This document shows, one piece after another, positions 10,538 to 23,084 of a DNA stretch of 64,000 nucleotides. This DNA is from Hysterangium stoloniferum (Eukaryota > Basidiomycota > Agaricomycetes > Hysterangiales > Hysterangiaceae): assembly GCA_015178975.1 (NCBI GenBank), contig WHVD01000005.1, positions 682,001 through 746,000 on the forward strand. The letters run 5' to 3'. The notes beneath the pieces are model-generated. The model was not told the DNA's origin. It was given only the letters and a program-made list of their open reading frames with translations, and searched no databases. The stretch's first letter is position 1. Each line of letters begins with the position of its first letter. The translations under genes were made by a program, and so were the position numbers.

Positions 10538-13500
10538 ATGCAAAGACTACTAAATCCTACTGTACTAAGGACCTGTCCCCTATTCTATCCCCCACATTTG
10601 AAAATATCTTTCCGGTCCTTTGCTCGATTCTCGAAACGGGACATGTCATCGGAATCTTCATTGCCACCAACGTCATTCGGCAATTTTCATTTGGTGAAGC
10701 AGCATAACTTGGGATCAAGCGATATATCGCTGTCTAAATGGCGCAGTAGAGTCAGTGGCTTGAATGTCATTCACCTGAATTACCAAGGTACGTCATATGT
10801 CCACCTTCCCTGTTCTCATCCGTCTCGAGTAATCTGTCTTGCTCATGACATGATCTTACCACACAGCCCCAATAGTTAAAGGCTATTTCGTTGTGCCTAC
10901 TGAAAGTATGTGCCATGTTTTTCTGAAGGATTCCCGTGGTTAACTACTGACACTGGATGTTGCGCTAGTCTTCGATGACAGCGGATGTCCTCACACGCTT
11001 GAACAGTTAGTCTTCATTATTGTTTGAAGGCACGATTATCCATTCCTTTCCAGCCTAGTATTCATGGGTTCCGAACAGTATCCTTACAAAGGTGTTCTCG
11101 ACAACCTTGCAAATCGTGCTTTTTCGGAAGGAACGTAAGTACTGTATAGAAAACCCTCTATAGATATAAACTACTGACGCAACTCGCCTGACATATAGGA
11201 ATGCATGGACTGATACGGACCATACTTGTTATACCATTGCAACTGCTGGAGAAGAGGGGTTTTTGCGATTGTTGCCTATATATGTGGATCATGTTCTTTA
11301 TCCCATAATAACGGAACATGGATTCGTCACGGAGGTTTGTCTCAGTGGACACATTACAGAGAGACCCTCATTGATCGCGTTCATAGGTACACCATGTAGA
11401 CCCCAAGGGTAGTGACTCCGGCGTGGTTTACAGCGAGATGCAAGGCAGAGAAAATACTCCTGGCGACTTAATGGCATTACGGTAGGGTGGCGTTGTTTTA
11501 ATTGTAATTTACAGTTCCAATGAATTTTCCACAGCATGGCGCAGTTACTCAACCCTCTGGGAAGTGCGTACCGCAGTGAGACTGGAGGTCTCACGGAAGC
11601 CCTACGCTCACTAACCGTTCAGCAGAGTAAGCAACACCCTTGCTATCTGACTGTCTCAATGAACCTCGTGTGCCCTAGTTTGTGATTATCATGGGAAGTA
11701 CTATGTACCTTATAATATGTGCCTCGTGATTGCGGGCCAGGTGTCCATCGATTCCCTCCTGCATGTCCTTCAAGACAAAGTTGAGAAATCTATATTGGAT
11801 CATCATCAATCACGTCCAGAGAATTGGAGGCGTCCATTTGTCGAAACTGTCAGCGCCAACAGGGTCCCATTGGTCGAAACATCGAGAGAGACAATCGAAT
11901 TTCCAGAACAGGATGAAAGTGCAGGAGAACTAATGATGACATTCAAGGGCACAGCTCCAAATGATTATTTATCGGCAACGGTATGCCTCTCACAGTAATT
12001 ATTTATTTGACTTACCTCGGGTTTGTATAAGGCTATCGATGCTCTCGCCTCATATTTGACATCCTCGCCAGTTGCACCGCTGAACAAAGAGTTCGTGGAG
12101 ATCGCCTCGCCCCTTTGGTACGTCGTGTATAGTAATCATGCGTTTTTTTTATTTAACATGCCCTTTAGCACTGATATATCCATAAATGAAAATACTCGGG
12201 CGACTTTCTGCGACATAGAGATGTATGCCACCTCGGTGCCAACCGACCACCTTGTAAATTTCGATGTTCAGCTTAAAGATGCCTTGAAACGAATCGCCGA
12301 TGGCGGGCTTGATATGAAGCGGATGACCATGGTTCTTGATCGTGAAAGACGAAAGGTTAGTCTCAGTTATTACTCCAGCCGTTTTGTCTGACAAAAAGTG
12401 TGTAAGTTTCTCAGTGGCCTTGAATCCCATGGAGGAGATATGTTCTCTGTGACTATTATCTCGGACTTCTTGTATGGCGATGAGAATGGGGGAAGTTTGC
12501 CAGATGCTATGGATGAGATTGCGCGTATCGACGAACTGCGTAAGTGGTCTGAGACCCAATGGATCGATATACTGCGGAAGTGAGTGAATTTTGCTTTGTG
12601 TTTTGCACATTCTCATATCATCTACAGATATTTCGTGAATCCGCCTTACGCCGTAGTTTACGGCCAACCTTCTGCGAAATTGGCCCTTAAACTGGAAGTA
12701 GACGAGAAAACACGTGTGGATAGGCAGATAGCGCACCTTGGTCAGGAAGGACTCAGCAAAGCAAAAAAGCTTTTGGAAACAGCTCAAGAGCATAATGATC
12801 GACCTATTCCATCTGAATATCTAACGTCTTTCCCACTTCCTGATGCAGGAAAAATAAACTGGATTAGTGTTCAATCGGCTCTGAATGCTCCTCATGTAAC
12901 CCAAAAACAACTCGGTACTGAGGAATTAGTTCGGCATATCAGTAAAGACAATTCAAGTGTTCCTTTCTTTGTGCAGTATAATCACGTCAAGGTTAGCCTT
13001 TTATGGATCAGCCATGAAATATCAATAGAACACCTCATTTTTAGTCAGACTTTGTCACTGTGCATGCCTTCCTTTCCGCACATGGTCTTTCCAAAGAGTT
13101 GACACCGTAAGTCGCACACGTTTCGCCACTCGATACCACTGACTACCGTATTTATTAGATACCTGGCCTTATACTTGGGATCTTTTTTTTCCTTGCCTGT
13201 AAAACGCCAGTCCACAGGCCAGAAGTTGACGCATGAAGAGGTTATCAACGAGTTGGACAATGAAACTGTGCAATATGACGCAAGTCTTGGACTAGATGAT
13301 TACTTTACCCAAATAGTCAGGATAAGTTTTAAAGTCGAAACCGCCAAATACGAGAGTGCTATCCAGTGGTTAAGTGATTTGATTTACAGAAGTGAATTTG
13401 ACAGAACCCGGTAGAGTGCCTTATTACTGGTGTGGTGTTGCAGGGGAACTCAATCATCATCGGTGTTTGTTCAGCCTCGAAATCACTATTGCAAAGATCC

Positions 13501-14884
13501 AACAATCCCTCCCAGAAGCGAAGCGCGACGGTAACACTATGGTTGTTTCGCTGTCAGGGGCTTTATTACACGAGTCATCGTCGGTTGCCCAGGCTGCATC
13601 AGTATTGGACTTGATGGAATTTATCCCCTCCGTCATGGCGAAGCTTAAGGCATCTCCCGAGGACGTGGTTAAGAGTCTGGAGGCGGTGCGCAAGCATTGT
13701 AAGCTACTGCTAATCTGGAGTATTAACGATGTTCTCAACGGATTACTTAGTAACACGTCCTTCTGACGTCCGATTCGGTGTGACGGGAGATGTTCTATCG
13801 CTCCCGCAGCCCAAATTGCCATGGTCTACTGCGTTCAAGACTCTGTCTGTAGGCACAGTATTTTAACTATCGTCTGAAGAGTTACTCAAAACCCCTACAG
13901 GGCGCTGAACTTCATGATGTCCCCTCGACCTATGATACACTCACTCCATTGGGCCTTAAACCTAGTAAAAAGGTTTGCCATTTATTTTCCTAGCCGATCA
14001 TCAACCAGATGACGGTCTCCTTTAGGCAGTAGTCATGACTCTTCCCTCAATAGAAAGTGCATACAGCATTCACTCGACGAGGTCCATTCGAGGGTTTGAT
14101 CACCCCGACTACCCTGTGTTCAGGGTCGCGTTAGAAGTTCTTAACGCCACTGAGGGCTTCTTGTGGCAGTATATCCGAGGTGCTGGTCTTGCATATGGGG
14201 CCTATGTGGGTTTGGATGTTGAAGCAGGGCTGTTAAGTTTTACCACATACAGAGTAAGTGTTCGTTGTGTTCTCTGCTGCAAAAAGATTGAATCCCGTCT
14301 TTTATAGAGCTCAAATCCATTCCAAGCATTCCAGGAAGCCCGGAAAGTCCTGCAAGGGTTATCTGATGGGACAGTCAGTTTCCATGCCGCCTTCTAAAGT
14401 AGTCTTATTAACAGCTGGATTAGATCCTACTCGACAACACTACCTTGGAATCACGCAAGAGTGCCCTCGTGTATTCTGTAACCAAAAGAGTCTCCACACC
14501 CGGAAGAGCGGTGAGTTAGACAAATACATTCACTCTTTCATGTCACTAATTAACTTTCAGGCTCTAACATGCTTTAGTAATGAAGTTTTCCGTGATGTTC
14601 CGCCAGATCATACGGTATCACTGTTGACCAAATACCAAAGCGTGACAGTGCAAGACGTCACTGATTGCCTACGGAAACATTTCACAACACTCTTCGAACC
14701 TGCACATTCGATTGCCGCCGTTGTCGCCGGTCCCTCGAAAACAAATGATGTGGCAAAAGGCCTCGAGTCCATAGGTTTCGAAGTGGAACGTCGAGAAATA
14801 TCGGGCGATTCGCTACTAGAAGACTCTGGAGATAGCGAAAGTGGATCATCCAGCGAGAGCGAAGGAAGTGAAGGGGGCAGATAA
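10538..14884 (+). CDS. M16-family zinc metallopeptidase (Sdd3/YOL098C-like)
   Basis: Large inverzincin peptidase, roughly a thousand residues, split by about twenty short introns. The inverted zinc motif HXXEH is present as CPHTLEHLVFMGS, created by splicing across 11006-11052, and the third-ligand region reads SEMQGRENTPGDLM. Downstream, TGGLTEALRSLTVQQ, YVPYNMCLVIAG and the late block SALVYSVTKRVSTPGRA match the YOL098C-type eukaryotic branch rather than the mitochondrial processing peptidases. I checked the 50-nt intron near 14371-14420, which removes apparent stops. The C-terminus is Ser/Glu-rich (EDSGDSESGSSSESEGSEGGR begins near 14820). The first ATG (10538) adds 35 residues rich in Arg, Leu and Ser before a second in-frame ATG at 10643 that starts MSSESSLPPTSF, so there may be mitochondrial and cytosolic forms. 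The family's cellular substrate is not well defined. Confidence 0.88.
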
Positions 14885-14992
14885 ACGTAGTTTTGTAATT
14901 ATAACCCTGTGAGGGATACAGTATTAAATGTTATGTTTGAATATTGCATCCCCAAGTACAACATGATATGCCGTTGCTCCAAAATTACGCAG

Positions 14993-15358
14993 TTACGGAC
15001 TAGGAGGTTCTGGTGCTTGGGCTTTTGAGACTTCAGCACCTTCAATAGAGCGATTAATGCCGCCCTATGCGCCACTACTTCAGCTATGCAACATGATCTG
15101 ACAAAGAATATAACTGACTAGATTGATGAGGCGCTCAAAAGTTTTACTTGGTTGAGCTCCTAATCCGAGCCAGTATTGTATTCTTTCAACGCTCCATTCA
15201 ACTTGCTTTTGTGTTTCTCCATGTTTCAACGTTGGTCGATATATTCCAAGGGTCTCGATCGGTTTGGCATCACGTCGTTTACGCAAGTCGATTGCTACTA
15301 AATGGAAGATACGGTTATTACGCTTGCCATGAATGGCCATGCGCAGACGGACGGTCAT
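14993..15358 (-). CDS. MRPS16: Mitochondrial small-subunit ribosomal protein bS16m
   Basis: Component of the mitochondrial small ribosomal subunit. Two exons (15358-15119 and 15064-14993) joined by a 54-nt intron give 103 residues. The sequence begins MTVRLRMAIHGKRNNRIFHL and contains the S16 hallmarks DLRKRRDAKPIETLGIY, RIQYWLGLGAQPS and TFERLINL. The C-terminal extension ends in APEPPSP. The acceptor at 15065 was chosen because it is the one that avoids early stops and yields a plausible tail; the alternative acceptors stop within a few codons. It is convergent with the M16 gene, whose stop lies 108 bp away. Confidence 0.92.
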
Positions 15359-16170
15359 TGTGAGGATGCACAGGTGTTGGTGTGACAGTCACAGAAGTAG
15401 TCACATTATTCATGGCCTCCCAAATCCTGCCGCTCGGTTTGTGTTTTATCCTTTGTATTCGCTTTGACGGCCACCTTATCCTTTTCTTAAGAGTTAATTG
15501 ACAGGTGTATAGGGTCACGTATATGGGTGGTTATGAAAAGTGATCGGGAATTCACAGGCAAGCTCCTTGGATTCGACGATTTCGTCAGTGAGCCTACATT
15601 GTATCAGAAATACTCCGTATATTTCATGTAACCCTCTTCGTTTCAGATATGGTTTTAGATGACGTTACAGAATAGTAAGGGTTCTACTTTGTCACGTCAG
15701 CAGAGAAAGGGCTCAGGTTTATTTCCAGTGAAACGACGCCACAGGGCAGAAAGGCCACAAAGTTAGCACAAACGTTGTTAAATGGGAACAATATTTGCAT
15801 GGTACGGTTAATATGATGCGAGAAGATGCCGATCATTGACAGATTCTTTTAGTTAATACCGGGAAGTGCTGGACCTGAAGGGTCATAGATTCTGTTGGGA
15901 AACATGAACCATAGCTGCTATTATGGTTGGAAGTACTGTATCTTGATATAAATAAACATTCTAACAATGATCAATTCAAAATGATCCGCATTCAAACGCC
16001 TTCATCTACCAATTCATCGATAACTACTTGTTTGGATTTTTGGGACGAATCCTTGCGCCATACCTTGGACGTTGAAAAGTCTACGAACCCACCAGGTAAA
16101 GGATATTAGTCAATATTTGATTGCACCGGATGAAAGATAAGCCCTCACTAAATTAAACATTTGGGAGACA
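15359..16170. other. Intergenic region, nothing recognised
   Basis: About 0.8 kb between the start of MRPS16 and the end of the ankyrin/MYND gene. Short open stretches exist on both strands but none has plausible composition or splice sites. No tRNA-like cloverleaf was seen. Confidence 0.45.
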
Positions 16171-17317
16171 TTATTTGTGTTTGCACTCTGACGTAAAGAG
16201 AAGGTTAGATACAGATTCAGCTACACAACAGTTGGATTCAAACCTCGCTTGTGTTTTGACCAATCTGCATGTTGACATCCTTTCGGAGGAGCGCAATACC
16301 GTACTTTCTTGCATCGCCCACATCTCAAGAGTGGTACAGCATTTATATCTCCTTGCCTGCTTCCGCAGAAGGCGCAGCCATCTTTCTTTCTAATCGCCTC
16401 GTCTTCTAGTACTATACTTTTTAAAGGCGACAGCCATGGGACTCGCAGCATCACACGTATCGGTGAAACTCCATCGTTGTCGGCAATGTTGGGGTCACCG
16501 CCATGCTGGAGATAAAATTGTAGGGCTTGAGTTGCTGTGTCGATGGCGACAGGATCTGGCGTCCACACCATGCAGAATTCGTGTGCACATGTAGCACCGT
16601 ATCTGTTACGGTTATTGACGTCGCCACCTGCATTTATCAACAGTGTCGCGAATTCGGGGTCGAACGTAGGTTTGGTGCTCAATGAGTGTCCCAGTGCTGT
16701 GGTGCCTGATAGGTCCTTTCCATCAACGGGCACTCCAACGTCGATTAACCATCGGACAACATCCAATACTTTTTGGCGTGTTTGGGGTTGAAGGACAGTA
16801 GCTAAGAGAAGACAATTATATATAGGGACTTGGGTTGGGCCCCATCTGTAAATCAGTCAGTCCATTTTCATTAGCGATGTATACTATCGAACCTCAAAGA
16901 AAACAGCTGGTTGATGGCAACGGCATAGACATTGCCTGAGGTAGAAATATTTTTCAGGCGCCCTTCAAAGTCTGACTTTACACCGTCGAGGTCTCCGTGA
17001 AAGAGTGTTCTGCCATATTGATCAAGATCTTTTGATGGTGTCATGCAATTTGTCGAGAAATAAGTACGCAAGCGTTGGGATTCCACGCCGCTCAGCGCAT
17101 CTGAACTGAACGAGGGATAGTTGAGTGTATTTGGCTATGTAGCTCTAGCGGCACTGATGCCGTTTACCTTTGAATCAGCTCTTCCAAAGGCCTATACAGG
17201 ATATTTGTTAGCGGAGACGCTCTCTCGGTTAGTTATTGTGAGGAAAGTGCACCTTCCAGTAGTTCCTGCATTATCCATCAATGCATCCAACAACCGTTGA
17301 GCTGTTATACTAGCCAT
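16171..17317 (-). CDS. Ankyrin-repeat protein with C-terminal MYND zinc finger
   Basis: Fungal protein with ankyrin repeats and a MYND finger, a protein-interaction module; no enzyme domain is visible. The ATG at 17317 starts MASITAQRLLDALMDN; introns of about 50-65 nt lead to an ankyrin region (VVRWLIDVGVPVDGKDLSGT, LLINAGGDVNNRNRYGAT, YLQHGGDPNIADNDGVSP). The MYND part reads CAFC, then CGRC, VRYC, a Cys followed by QHADWSKH. Reading straight through would end at 16221 without the last zinc ligand. A 56-nt GT..AG intron at 16188-16243 instead gives KHKRECKHK and a stop at 16171, restoring the H-x3-C ligand pair; I therefore extended the gene. The spacing between the YC and next Cys is two residues longer than usual. 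Exact partner or role is unknown. Confidence 0.8.
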
Positions 17318-17538
17318 GGTCCGAGGCTTGATGAAGGTAAGAACACGGAATGGTAATATAACCAAGCCATTGCATATTGAACTTGAATGTATTTTTTATG
17401 TACTTTAATACACTTCCGCATATCTCTACCGAGACACGAGTTACATAAAGGCGTGGATGTATGCATCACGTGATATCTGGAAACTGAAGTGGTTCGAAAA
17501 AACTAAAGCTGGCTATTTATCGTAGGCTCATATCGAGG

Positions 17539-19303
17539 ATGGCTTCTTCGAACGGATACCAACTTTCAGAAAGGGAGATCGCCTTATCTTTGGCACGGAA
17601 ACAGCGGAGTATACAGCGAAACATGCCGTCTCTGGCAGAAGGTCAATTTCCAGGGAGCAAAATATTAGACAGAGAGTGGGCGACAGTACAAAATGTGCAG
17701 AATGTGCTGTCCGAGGAGGATGGCAAAAGGTTCAAGGTCAAGCTAATGACGTGGAATGTATGAAAGTCTTTGTGTTATCACTGTCGTATTTTGAACAGCA
17801 CTGCTATATTCAGATGTTAGCGCAATGTTTAGTCCGTATGTACACATCCAATAAGAATGCACACGTCATGCACTGATAAGAACGAAGGTCGCGATCTCTT
17901 CCCAACAAGGTTTTAAAAGGATATTTGGCCATGTATTCATGTATTCACCTTATTTCAGTGACTGTCTGAAGGCTAATCAACGCGAAGGAATGATTATAAA
18001 TGAGCTTTCGAAATACAAACCAGATGTATTTTGTCTTCAAGTAAGTACACACTGTCAATTGGACAGTAGAGTTCGACTCAATAAATATTTTCAGGAAGTG
18101 GATCGACTAGAAAAGCTGTTACCATCTCTTCATACGGCTGGCTATTCTAATATTTACGCTTCAGGCCCAGGAAAGCGTCACGGTTGCATGATTGTTTATT
18201 CCAATAAATTATTTGAGGCGCTCGAACAGTCGGTAATCGAGTATGATACTATGGCTATTCGCGGCACGAGCACGAATCAGGAGCACAAAGGCAGCTCCCG
18301 TCAGACCAGGAACATTGGCCTAATTGTCGGTCTGCGTCGACGAGATCAGCCTACACATGGATATATTGTAGCCACAACGCATCTCTTTTGGCATCCTTCG
18401 TCAGTGTCAGCTCGGGGTTCATTGCGTGCATAATTTCATTCATTCATCAGATTCACTTACGAACGAACGAGGTATCTATAATTGCTTTCAAGTTTCAATA
18501 ATATCATCACACTGCCGTAGACAGGCGGCATTGCTCTTGCAGGAAGTTACTAGCTATCAAGCACAACATGACCTACAACATTGGCCTTGCATCATAGCTG
18601 GAGGTAGTGGTGTTTCGTGCTATTGTCACAGTTATTGAATAATTCTCCAGATTTTAACTTCACTCCAGCTGATCCTGCATATGCCTTCCTGGTTGGCGAC
18701 ACGGTCACCCCGCAACAATTGCATAGCATTGATGTCTCGCGAGTTGTGCATACTTCTATTGACCCAACGATCGAGCCTACGCCGGCTCTCAAGGATGATG
18801 ATGAAGGCTCCACTGCGGAGGGTGATCCAGACCGCATAATCAATAATGCTAGGCCAGCCACTATAGAAGATGGACTGATATCAAACAACGATTTCTCTCA
18901 TTTATTCAAGTCCTTTGGATCCGTATGGAGTGTTTACAATGATGGCCAGCAGACTATTGAGAGTGAATATGATAATGTTTTTGGAACTCGGACGTTCAAT
19001 ATGACCACCTCACGGAAGGGCTATTTCGAACCAATGTGGACGAGTTATACTCATTTCTGGAAGACAACTTTAGGTGACTATAGGCTATCTCAGGGGTCAG
19101 ATCGATCTCATAGTCACTTTACAGACTATATCTTCATTTTGGAGCATGGTTATTCCCGTTCAGGTGTTCTCAAACTCTTGAAACCACCACGCACAGCTGA
19201 TTTGGGTGAAGGTCTCCCACTCCAAGGAGTGTGCGGCAGCGATCACATCAGCTTAGTTGCTGAGATAGAAACTATTGTTATAGATCAGCGTGACGGAAAA
19301 TGA
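17539..19303 (+). CDS. Endonuclease/exonuclease/phosphatase-family RNase (Ngl/CCR4-like)
   Basis: Member of the EEP superfamily, closest in pattern to the Ngl2/CCR4-type Mg-dependent RNA 3' exonucleases. Exon 1 ends in KLMTWN, joined to MLAQCLVR. Active-site motifs appear in order: TWN (Mg), CLQ joined to E in EVDRLEKLLPSL, HGCMIVYSNKLFEA, THLFWHP, AG joined to DFNFTPADPAYAF (catalytic D and N), and the terminal GSDHISL containing the Asp-His pair. An acidic linker (LKDDDEGSTAEGDP) sits between the last motifs, as in Ngl proteins. I see no leucine-rich repeats, which argues against true CCR4. Several introns interrupt the gene; the acceptor before DFNF falls within an otherwise open frame. 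The start ATG at 17539 gives MASSNGYQLSEREIALSLAR. Confidence 0.86.
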
Positions 19304-19510
19304 TGTATTAAGCGAAGGAATATTCGCATTTTTGCATTGGATTTAACAAATTGCACATAATGCAAGCAAGATCAGAAAATGCAAGTGAGAAGTAGAGAAT
19401 GGTAGGGAGTAAAGGTAATCCCCGGTGTAATACAGTAATATGTGAATTAGTCTATACCCGTGAACCAGTAAAGAAAGGTGCAGAATCGTTTATTGTCCTG
19501 AATTTTTCTT

Positions 19511-22500
19511 CTACCCTCTCCCCACCTTATTAGTAGCGCGGTCAGAGCCTGCTAATAAGCTATCGAATAGCCCACTCGCTGAAGTCTCGTTCCTCAACTG
19601 GATCATGTATACAATTCCAGTCCGTGAACCCTTATCACTTAACTCGATAGCAACGCCAGTCTTACCTACCCGCTCAACACCATCCGTCAACACAATTGTC
19701 GATATTAGCATGGCCTTGTCTTTCGAGTCCGCTTCTACGACAAGCTGTTTAATATTTGTTGGTTGTTGAAGGTAGAGTTTCAACTTTGCCCCACCCAGAG
19801 CTTTCCATTGTCCGTGTTGAAGTTTCAGAAAGACCTTGCACTTAAACTGTGCAGTAATGGTCGAGGTGACTGGTCCTGAAAATGGCCTTTCGTCTTCCAT
19901 GGGGGATGTAGGAGGGCTTGGCTCTTGATTAGGTCCCCACGAGGAAGCGGCAGCAAACGAAGTGGCGCGTGGGTTGAAAGCTGAAGATGGTGGGAACGGA
20001 GCACGCGCTTGCGGTTGATGTACATGAGGCGCAGATGAGTAACTCACAGGGCCATCGCGTGGATAATAACCGTTAGGAGGGCCATCGTACATTCCTACAT
20101 GGCCCGGTATTGGCGGTAAGGGCCCGCTGGGTTGCCGATAAGAAGAACTCAAGGATCGCGCTGACGCACTTTTATGTAAGGACAGGGCCGACGAGGAGGG
20201 CGGACGCTCATGGTTCATCATTGGCTCATAGCTATGGGGAGGAGGTTGGAAGGAGTTTGGGGTACCAACCCGAGACGGGAATTGCCCCGGGTAGTTCTGC
20301 TGTACAGGGAAGTGAGGCCCATTGTTTGGTTGAATAGGCGCCGCGAACGGGCGCGGCCCTGAAGGAAGATTCCCGTAAGACGGATTGCTTGCTCCTCTAG
20401 GGGGCGGGTTGACTGGGTTTGAATCACGCTGTGGAAATCCCCGTAAAGATTCCCGGGCTGGATCGTATCCAGAAGTCGCTGAGGGGTGCGGTTGAGTGTG
20501 CGAGTTAGGGTAGAACGGTTGGCCGGGGTTGTTATTCAACGAAACGGTGCCTGAGCCAGGTTGACCACCTTGTAATGGCGCAAAGGGGGCATGCGAGTGA
20601 AGTGAGTCGGTCACAGACTGCGAGAACTCACGAAGACCATTTTGATTTTGATCGGGGCCGCGCATCTCCAGGGGCTTGACGGGGAGATCAATACCTGAAG
20701 GCAATCCTGAACTATTCGCAGCAGATGATGTTGTAGTGTTTGGATCTGAAGTATGAGGAGAGGACGGTGGCAAGTGTTTTAAAGGAGGAACAGGTGGAGG
20801 TGGGGCTTGACCAGGTCGTGATGTTACTAGGTCACGACAGTCAGACAAAGCACTGAGACGCATGACTAGAACATACAGAGATTGCCCGCCTCTATGCATT
20901 CATTAAATTCTTTCATCAAAAAGTCTCTGTTCGCTTTTGACTGTGTTTCCAAAACGAGCGTCTCTTTCTTCAGAATCAGTACTTGTAGCGCATTGTCTGA
21001 ACAAGCCCTTAGTGAACATATCCACACAAGATTATCGCAAAACAAACTCGCCTTTGTCTGGATGTTCCAAGACACGTAAATGCTTCCCAGCCAGCGGGGG
21101 GTATAATAGCCACATGTCATAGTCCTGCGAATCCGCTCCTGAGTTAGCGGCCTGCTTCTCATCCGCTGTCATACGTTCGCAGACCAAAAACAAATCTGTG
21201 AGGAGGAAAATATGTCCCAAAGGGTGTAGTTGAGGAGAGTCCGGTGCGGAACGAGGCGTAAACGTAATTTCAACGTCATGTGAAAGACGTAAAGTCCTTG
21301 TGAAGGTGAGGGAAGACGGATTCATTTGCAAGCGGACAGCCTAAAATTAAAGACAATAAGAGCACGTCGCAACCATAAACGGTGTATTTTACCTTGGGCT
21401 TCAACGTAAATAGATCTAGAACTCTCTCAGTAGAGAGGCGTTTCTCTAAATTAGAAACCGGCATAGACATCGTAGAAGTTGAAGTGACTCGGGGTTCTGG
21501 ATTAGAGGGAACAGTATCCTTTAAGACGCCTGCCCTGGAACCTTTCAATTGAGAAACGTTGGCGTCGATACAGTTGAATATAACGCACTCAGATGACATA
21601 CTACTCGGTGGAACAGAACTACCAAAACTCCTTCTAGTCTGGTCATCCGTGGTCTCACTGCCGCCAGTATTGGATGGCGGCCTATGCGTCTGGTTGTGTT
21701 CAGGCGCCTTTGGATCAACTATGGGTATTGGGGCATCACTTGTGGTGGAAAGTTGGATGTGTTCCGATTGACCGACTTGTACGGTCTCCTTCTGGGAAAG
21801 AGTTGCCATTAGTATTTCCAGTTTTTCAACTGCACTAGTCAATAGTTTGTGGTCGCTCCTGCCAGCTTCAGTGCTCTTGAGTAATCTTGTATATAGCTTC
21901 TTATAATATTTTAGTCGAGCTCGAGGCAGCGCAAACAGAGCGTCCAGTGTCCAAAAAGTTGTATCTGTATCTAATGATCGTTGGGGTATAGGATGTTCAG
22001 ATGAAATGGTTGAGAGAATTGGTGGAAGAAGGGTGTTGCTAGCGACTGGTTCCCATGTATCAAATCCAGTAGCAAAATTATTACAAAACTTATTGTATGG
22101 TTTGTCTAAGTCGTCCACCTGCATGTTGGGATGAGGGCTTACTTGCTGGCATTATGAAAGCAACTTGACTTACCCAGCGCATGAGGAGATCCCCCAAATC
22201 TTTAGGAGAAGCGGGATTTAGCCCTATTTCTTTCAATTGCTGAGAGGATAGGTCAATGCATCCTTGAGCCATGATCTGAGATATTTATATCAAAAGACGT
22301 ACTGTCAGTAGACGCTTATTCGCTTTGTATATGCCCTCTATGCCGCGAAACATAACATCCAGCTCTTTTGGTGGAAAGTTAGCCTTAGACCAGGCACCCG
22401 CTACTTTCTGATATGTTAGGACATGAGTAACTTAACCAAACATTCCTCTATAAATAACATAAATAACATACCCGTATGATGACTCCTAAAAGGCCTACAT

Positions 22501-22876
22501 ATTCCCTTTCGCTCTCAACGAGATCTGTAAGAGGGTTTGATTTCTTCGACTGTTTGGTTCCGAAAGAAGATTTGGTGGGAGAGGGGGAAGGAGGTCCAAA
22601 ACCCTCGGATGCAGCGTTCGGACTGGGTGGTGGTAGGAGAGTGGCAGGGGATGCATTGAAAGGTGGCGAAAGGGAACCCAACTTATCCGCACCAAGATTT
22701 CGCAATGGAGACGATGTTCGACTTGGGCTATTTGAGGAGGAATGTGGATCTCCAGGAGTCAAGGGAAGGGCTCTAGAGCGTAATGATAGTGTAGGAAGCT
22801 CCATCTTTGGCGGCGGGGGCGGGGGCGGAGGCGGCGAAGGTGGCTGGTTAATCTGAGGAGACCGTAAATCGTCCAT
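19511..22876 (-). CDS. Dbl-family RhoGEF (DH-PH protein)
   Basis: Predicted guanine-nucleotide exchange factor for a Rho-type GTPase, acting in polarity or cytoskeletal control. The N-terminus is disordered and contains a run of nine prolines near 22809-22835. The DH domain starts LTDLVESEREYVGLL, continues KVAGAWSKANFPPKELDVMF across an intron, then DKPYNKFCNNFATGFDTW and PRARLKYYKKLYTRLL. A PH-like domain follows (NPSSLTFTRTLRLSHDVEIT, HPLGHIFLLTDLFLVCERM). A long Pro/Ser-rich linker separates this from a C-terminal globular domain (TITAQFKCKVFLKLQHGQW ... VVEADSKDKAMLIS ... GIVYMIQLRNETS) that ends near the stop at 19511. I see no CH, CNH or PB1 domain, so it is not an obvious Cdc24 or Rom-type protein. 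The C-terminal domain has a PH-like beta pattern, but I cannot name its family. Confidence 0.85.
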
Positions 22877-23084
22877 GGCAGTCAGGTAGGAACACCAATC
22901 TCGAGACTAGCGACGAACATCTAAGCGCCGGCAATCGACGGCGAAGCGGCGCTAATTAACACTAAAAAACTCATTGGTCAAGTATAAATTTATATTTGGT
23001 TATAAATCATAGTGAATCTACACGTAGGATTAAACAAAAGTCCATTACAATTCTGGTAAAAGTCAAACAAGTCCACTGGTAGCT

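Noticed and set aside
22476..22856. Gly-rich plus-strand open frame opposite the RhoGEF start
   Set aside because: It is the shadow of the proline-rich N-terminus of the RhoGEF on the minus strand.
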